Positions 13,628-15,605 of a stretch of DNA of 15,605 nucleotides are shown in pieces. Position 1 is the stretch's first letter, and each line of letters opens with the position of its first letter. Source of the DNA: Pseudomonadota bacterium (GTDB taxonomy: Bacteria; Pseudomonadota; Alphaproteobacteria; Sphingomonadales; Sphingomonadaceae). A program made the position numbers and the translations under genes. The notes under the pieces are model-generated. The model saw only the letters and a list, made by a program, of their open reading frames with translations. It made no database searches and had not been told where the DNA came from. Where the stretch lies: NCBI GenBank assembly GCA_023417515.1, contig JAEZFL010000030.1, positions 1 to 15,605 on the forward strand. Reading direction: 5' to 3'.

Positions 13628-14822
13628 GCGGCGGAGGCGGCGGCGGGGCGATCGGGCCGGGCACGTCGCATTGACGCGGCGGCGGCGCCGAGTCGCCGGC
13701 TTCGAACCGCGCCCGGGCGGCGTGCTGATCGGCCCAGCATGCCTTGATCGCATCCCACGCCGCCTGGAGCGAGAGGCGGGCGTGACCGGCGTAGGAGGCG
13801 ATGGCGTGGGGGCGGACCCGGAACCAGGCGCTGCTCTGCGGCTCGCCGACGCTCTCGATCGGGCCGGCACCACAATGCTCGCGGATGGCCCGGACTCCGG
13901 GCTCGTCCTCGTTGCCGCCGGGATAGCCGCCCCAGGTCATGTGCTCGCCGATGCGGCCGCGAGTCTCGCGGTTGCGGATGCTCTGCACCGTCAGATAGCC
14001 GGCCTCGTCCCGCACCAGCCGCGTGTTGCGTCCGAACAGGACGAGCGGCCCGTCGGCGCTGTTGAGGCGGAAGCAGCCGTCGACGAGGATGATCCGGCCG
14101 CCCTGGGCGATGGACAGGATCATCGAAGGCGCGCGGTCGGCACGCGGAAAGGTCCGAACGAACGGCGCCGCGTCGGGCGCGACTGCTCGATCGGCATCGA
14201 CCTCCGGCTGGAAGCTCAGCCGGACATTGTCCGGCACCTGCCACCCCTCGCGGGTGGCAATGGCTTCGAATTCCGATCGGCTGACGGTGACGTCGATCCG
14301 CACCACCCCCTCGAACGGATCGGCCGCGCCGCCGCCGAACAGCCGGTGCGGCTCCATCCGGCGAAGCCACTCGTCGACCAGCGGCTGCAGCTCTTGCGGG
14401 GGGACGCCGCCGGTGACTGCACGGAAGCGCGGATCGCTGCTGAAGCGCGCCAGCGTCGCCGGCCCGTCGCGGCGGAAATGGAACTGATAGCGCGGGCGCG
14501 GATCGCGGACGATCTGGACGTCGACATAATTGCCCCGCGCTTCCCGCTCGAGCCGGCGGTCGAGCGCCATCGCCGCGCGCATCGTCGCCGCGTCAGGGTT
14601 CATCATCCGCTCGGTATGCGAGACGGAGATGCCGCGCTCCCGCGCCAGCCGCTCGCTGTCTTGCTCACCCGGTGGGGTCGGCGGCGCGTCGGGGTAGGGG
14701 ACGTGGGGCGCGTCGAGGATTGTCGCGAAGCCCGATGACTCGATGCGCGCTCCGGCCGGCGGCTGGGCCTGCGCGCCCGAACAGGCTGCGGCGACGAGAA
14801 AACCAAGGCAGGTCAGGCGCAT
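13620..14822 (-). CDS. Exported or lipoprotein-like protein of unknown function
   Basis: A 400-residue protein I do not recognise. The N-terminus MRLTCLGFLVAAACSGAQAQ is a signal sequence; VAAAC could be a lipobox with C14 lipidated, or cleavage could follow AQA. The mature part is mixed alpha/beta with no repeated motif: VDVQIVRDPRPRYQFHFRR and VVRIDVTVSRSEFEAIA look like strands, then SMILSIAQGGRIILVDGCFR and LVLFGRNTRLVRDEAGYLTV. The C-terminus has an Ala-rich helix, then CDVPGPIAPPPPPPRR, a proline tail. No catalytic motif stands out. The start at 14822 is chosen for the signal peptide; an in-frame ATG six codons upstream is possible, and neither has a clear ribosome site. The frame stays open upstream through antisense recG, but that extension is a high-GC artefact. 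It separates sdhE-mfd from recG. Confidence 0.78.
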   Translation of the reverse strand: MRLTCLGFLVAAACSGAQAQPPAGARIESSGFATILDAPHVPYPDAPPTPPGEQDSERLARERGISVSHTERMMNPDAATMRAAMALDRRLEREARGNYVDVQIVRDPRPRYQFHFRRDGPATLARFSSDPRFRAVTGGVPPQELQPLVDEWLRRMEPHRLFGGGAADPFEGVVRIDVTVSRSEFEAIATREGWQVPDNVRLSFQPEVDADRAVAPDAAPFVRTFPRADRAPSMILSIAQGGRIILVDGCFRLNSADGPLVLFGRNTRLVRDEAGYLTVQSIRNRETRGRIGEHMTWGGYPGGNEDEPGVRAIREHCGAGPIESVGEPQSSAWFRVRPHAIASYAGHARLSLQAAWDAIKACWADQHAARARFEAGDSAPPPRQCDVPGPIAPPPPPPRR

Positions 14823-14825
14823 AGC

Positions 14826-14875
14826 GCGACAACATATCATCCGCGGCGCATTTCGCGCGGCTGAACGGTTGTCGC
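14826..14875. promoter_or_regulatory. 50-bp imperfect dyad in the divergent recG control region
   Basis: GCGACAAC (14826-14833) is mirrored by GTTGTCGC (14868-14875), and CCGCG (14841-14845) by CGCGG (14856-14860). Both pairs share the centre 14850.5, and a TCA/TGA pair (14837-14839/14862-14864) also fits. It occupies most of the 81-bp gap between two divergent genes, where an operator or structured leader would be expected. No known binding consensus was recognised. Confidence 0.4.
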
Positions 14876-14903
14876 TCGCGGTGCGGCGTGGCAGCAGGCG
14901 GCG

Positions 14904-15605
14904 ATGCGCCCCGACCTCCTCAACCCGCTGTTCGCCGAAGTGGAGGTGCTGAAGGGCGTCGGGCCGCAGCTCAAGAAGCCGCTCACCAAACTCGGCCTCA
15001 CCCGCATCGTCGACCTCGCCTTCCACCTTCCGACCGGCTGGATCGACCGCAAGCCGGTCGAACGGCTCGACGAGGCCGATGTCGGGCGCATCATCACGGT
15101 GACGCTCACCGCGCGCGACTATCGCCAGTCGGGAGGGCACAAGAGTCCGCTGCGAATCCACGCGAGCGATGCGGGCGGCGACTATGTGACGCTCACTTAT
15201 TTCCGCAATCCGGGCTGGGCGAAGCAGCAGCTTCCGATCGGGCAGAAGCGGATCGTGTCGGGCAAGCTCGACCGCTACGGCCAGGAGCTGCAGATGGTCC
15301 ATCCCGACCATGTGCTCGACCCGGCGCAGGGCGAGCAGTTGCCTGAGCGCGAGCCGGTCTATGCGCTGTCGGAAGGGCTGACCAACAAGCGGATGGGCGA
15401 CCTCGCCGCGCAGGCGCTGGCCCGGCTGCCGGAGCTCGGCGAGTGGATCGAACCGAGCCTCAAGCGCGCGCGCGGCTGGCCGGACTGGCGGGAGGCGCTG
15501 ACCGCGGTCCATGGGTTTCCCCTCCCGCTTGCGGGAGGGGATCAAGGGGTGGGCCGGCCGGTTGGCCGTGCGGAGCGCCACTCAGGGCCCGCCCCCGGGG
15601 CCGGC
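14904..15605 (+). CDS. recG: ATP-dependent DNA helicase RecG, N-terminal part, with in-frame repeat
   Basis: RecG remodels stalled replication forks and branched DNA. The frame is open from the ATG at 14904 to the window end (234 codons). The helix-hairpin-like start LKGVGPQLKKPLTKLGLTRIVDLAFHLP (residues 16-43) and the OB-fold wedge domain (about 58-138, through VTLTYFRNPGWAKQQL and VSGKLDRYGQELQMVHPDHV) are standard, as is YALSEGLTNKRM (153-164). The family motif WREAL..(V/L)H ends at residue 203. After it, where homologues continue with a short Pro-containing linker and then RRL..(D/E)EL, this protein reads GFPLPLAGGDQGVG..., which is the translation of a palindromic DNA repeat (15519 onward). 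The helicase motifs lie beyond the window, so I cannot tell whether the frame resumes. A weak purine site (CAGGCGG) precedes the ATG. Confidence 0.94.
   Translation, partial: MRPDLLNPLFAEVEVLKGVGPQLKKPLTKLGLTRIVDLAFHLPTGWIDRKPVERLDEADVGRIITVTLTARDYRQSGGHKSPLRIHASDAGGDYVTLTYFRNPGWAKQQLPIGQKRIVSGKLDRYGQELQMVHPDHVLDPAQGEQLPEREPVYALSEGLTNKRMGDLAAQALARLPELGEWIEPSLKRARGWPDWREALTAVHGFPLPLAGGDQGVGRPVGRAERHSGPAPGAG
15519..15605. repeat. GC-rich palindromic repeat element inside recG (cut by window end)
   Basis: A perfect 10-bp hairpin, CCCCTCCCGC (15519-15528) and GCGGGAGGGG (15531-15540) across TT, is followed by a second inverted pair, GGGGTGGGCC (15546-15555) with GGCCCGCCCC (15586-15595, one G-T pair), enclosing about 30 bases. 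This two-stem layout is typical of small REP-like intergenic elements in sphingomonad-type genomes. The right-hand limit is not visible. Confidence 0.75.

Noticed and set aside
13194..14903. SOS (LexA) boxes at sdhE-mfd or recG
   Set aside because: No GTTC-N7-GTTC or similar alphaproteobacterial LexA site was found in these upstream regions.
14823..15581. N-terminal extension of the exported protein frame up to 15581
   Set aside because: The extension is antisense to recG and even reads through the palindromic repeat. The real start is marked by the signal sequence at 14822.
1..15605. CRISPR array, prophage, toxin-antitoxin or new defence island
   Set aside because: No regularly spaced repeats, phage structural genes, small paired genes or nuclease/effector domains are visible; the window is mostly core chromosome.

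Overview
The window looks like chromosomal DNA from a GC-rich alphaproteobacterium, most likely a sphingomonad. The reasons are the very high GC, the sdhE-mfd pair next to a divergent recG, the protein types, EcfG-like promoter signatures, and short GC-rich palindromic repeats of the CCCCTCCC...GGGAGGGG type. The assignment is inference from content; no 16S or similar marker is present.

Layout. 1-1450: 3' part of secA (+), ending convergently against a hemerythrin-domain protein (-). 2123-2364: divergent control region with two EcfG-like promoter candidates. 2365-4285 (+): a zinc-dependent alcohol dehydrogenase and an overlapping membrane protein with a long hydrophilic tail, closed by a strong terminator hairpin (4301-4347). 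4395-5279 (+): an isolated sugar-type formyltransferase whose last ~20 codons are the antisense of a tRNA-Asn gene (5216-5290, -). 5377-6135 (-): NAD kinase. 6278-8730 (+): a REC-like/PAS-like/degenerate GGDEF/intact EAL protein, translationally coupled to a small unknown beta-rich protein. 8708-13505 (-): sdhE, mfd and a two-lobed retropepsin-like aspartic protease, probably one transcript. 13620-14822 (-): an unrecognised exported protein. 14904-end (+): recG, cut by the window end.

Functional themes are housekeeping (Sec secretion, NADP synthesis, transcription-coupled repair, fork rescue, SDH flavinylation), c-di-GMP turnover, and a probable general-stress module (hemerythrin plus ADH plus membrane protein). 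I see no phage, CRISPR, toxin-antitoxin or transposase genes. No gene-desert longer than 300 bp exists; the largest gap is the 2123-2364 promoter region.

The most unusual points are: (1) a palindromic GC-rich repeat that lies in frame inside recG, at the linker before the helicase domain; (2) a hairpin with the same 8-bp arms that holds the ribosome binding site of mfd; (3) the formyltransferase reading frame ending inside tRNA-Asn; and (4) paired EcfG-like promoters over a hemerythrin/ADH module.
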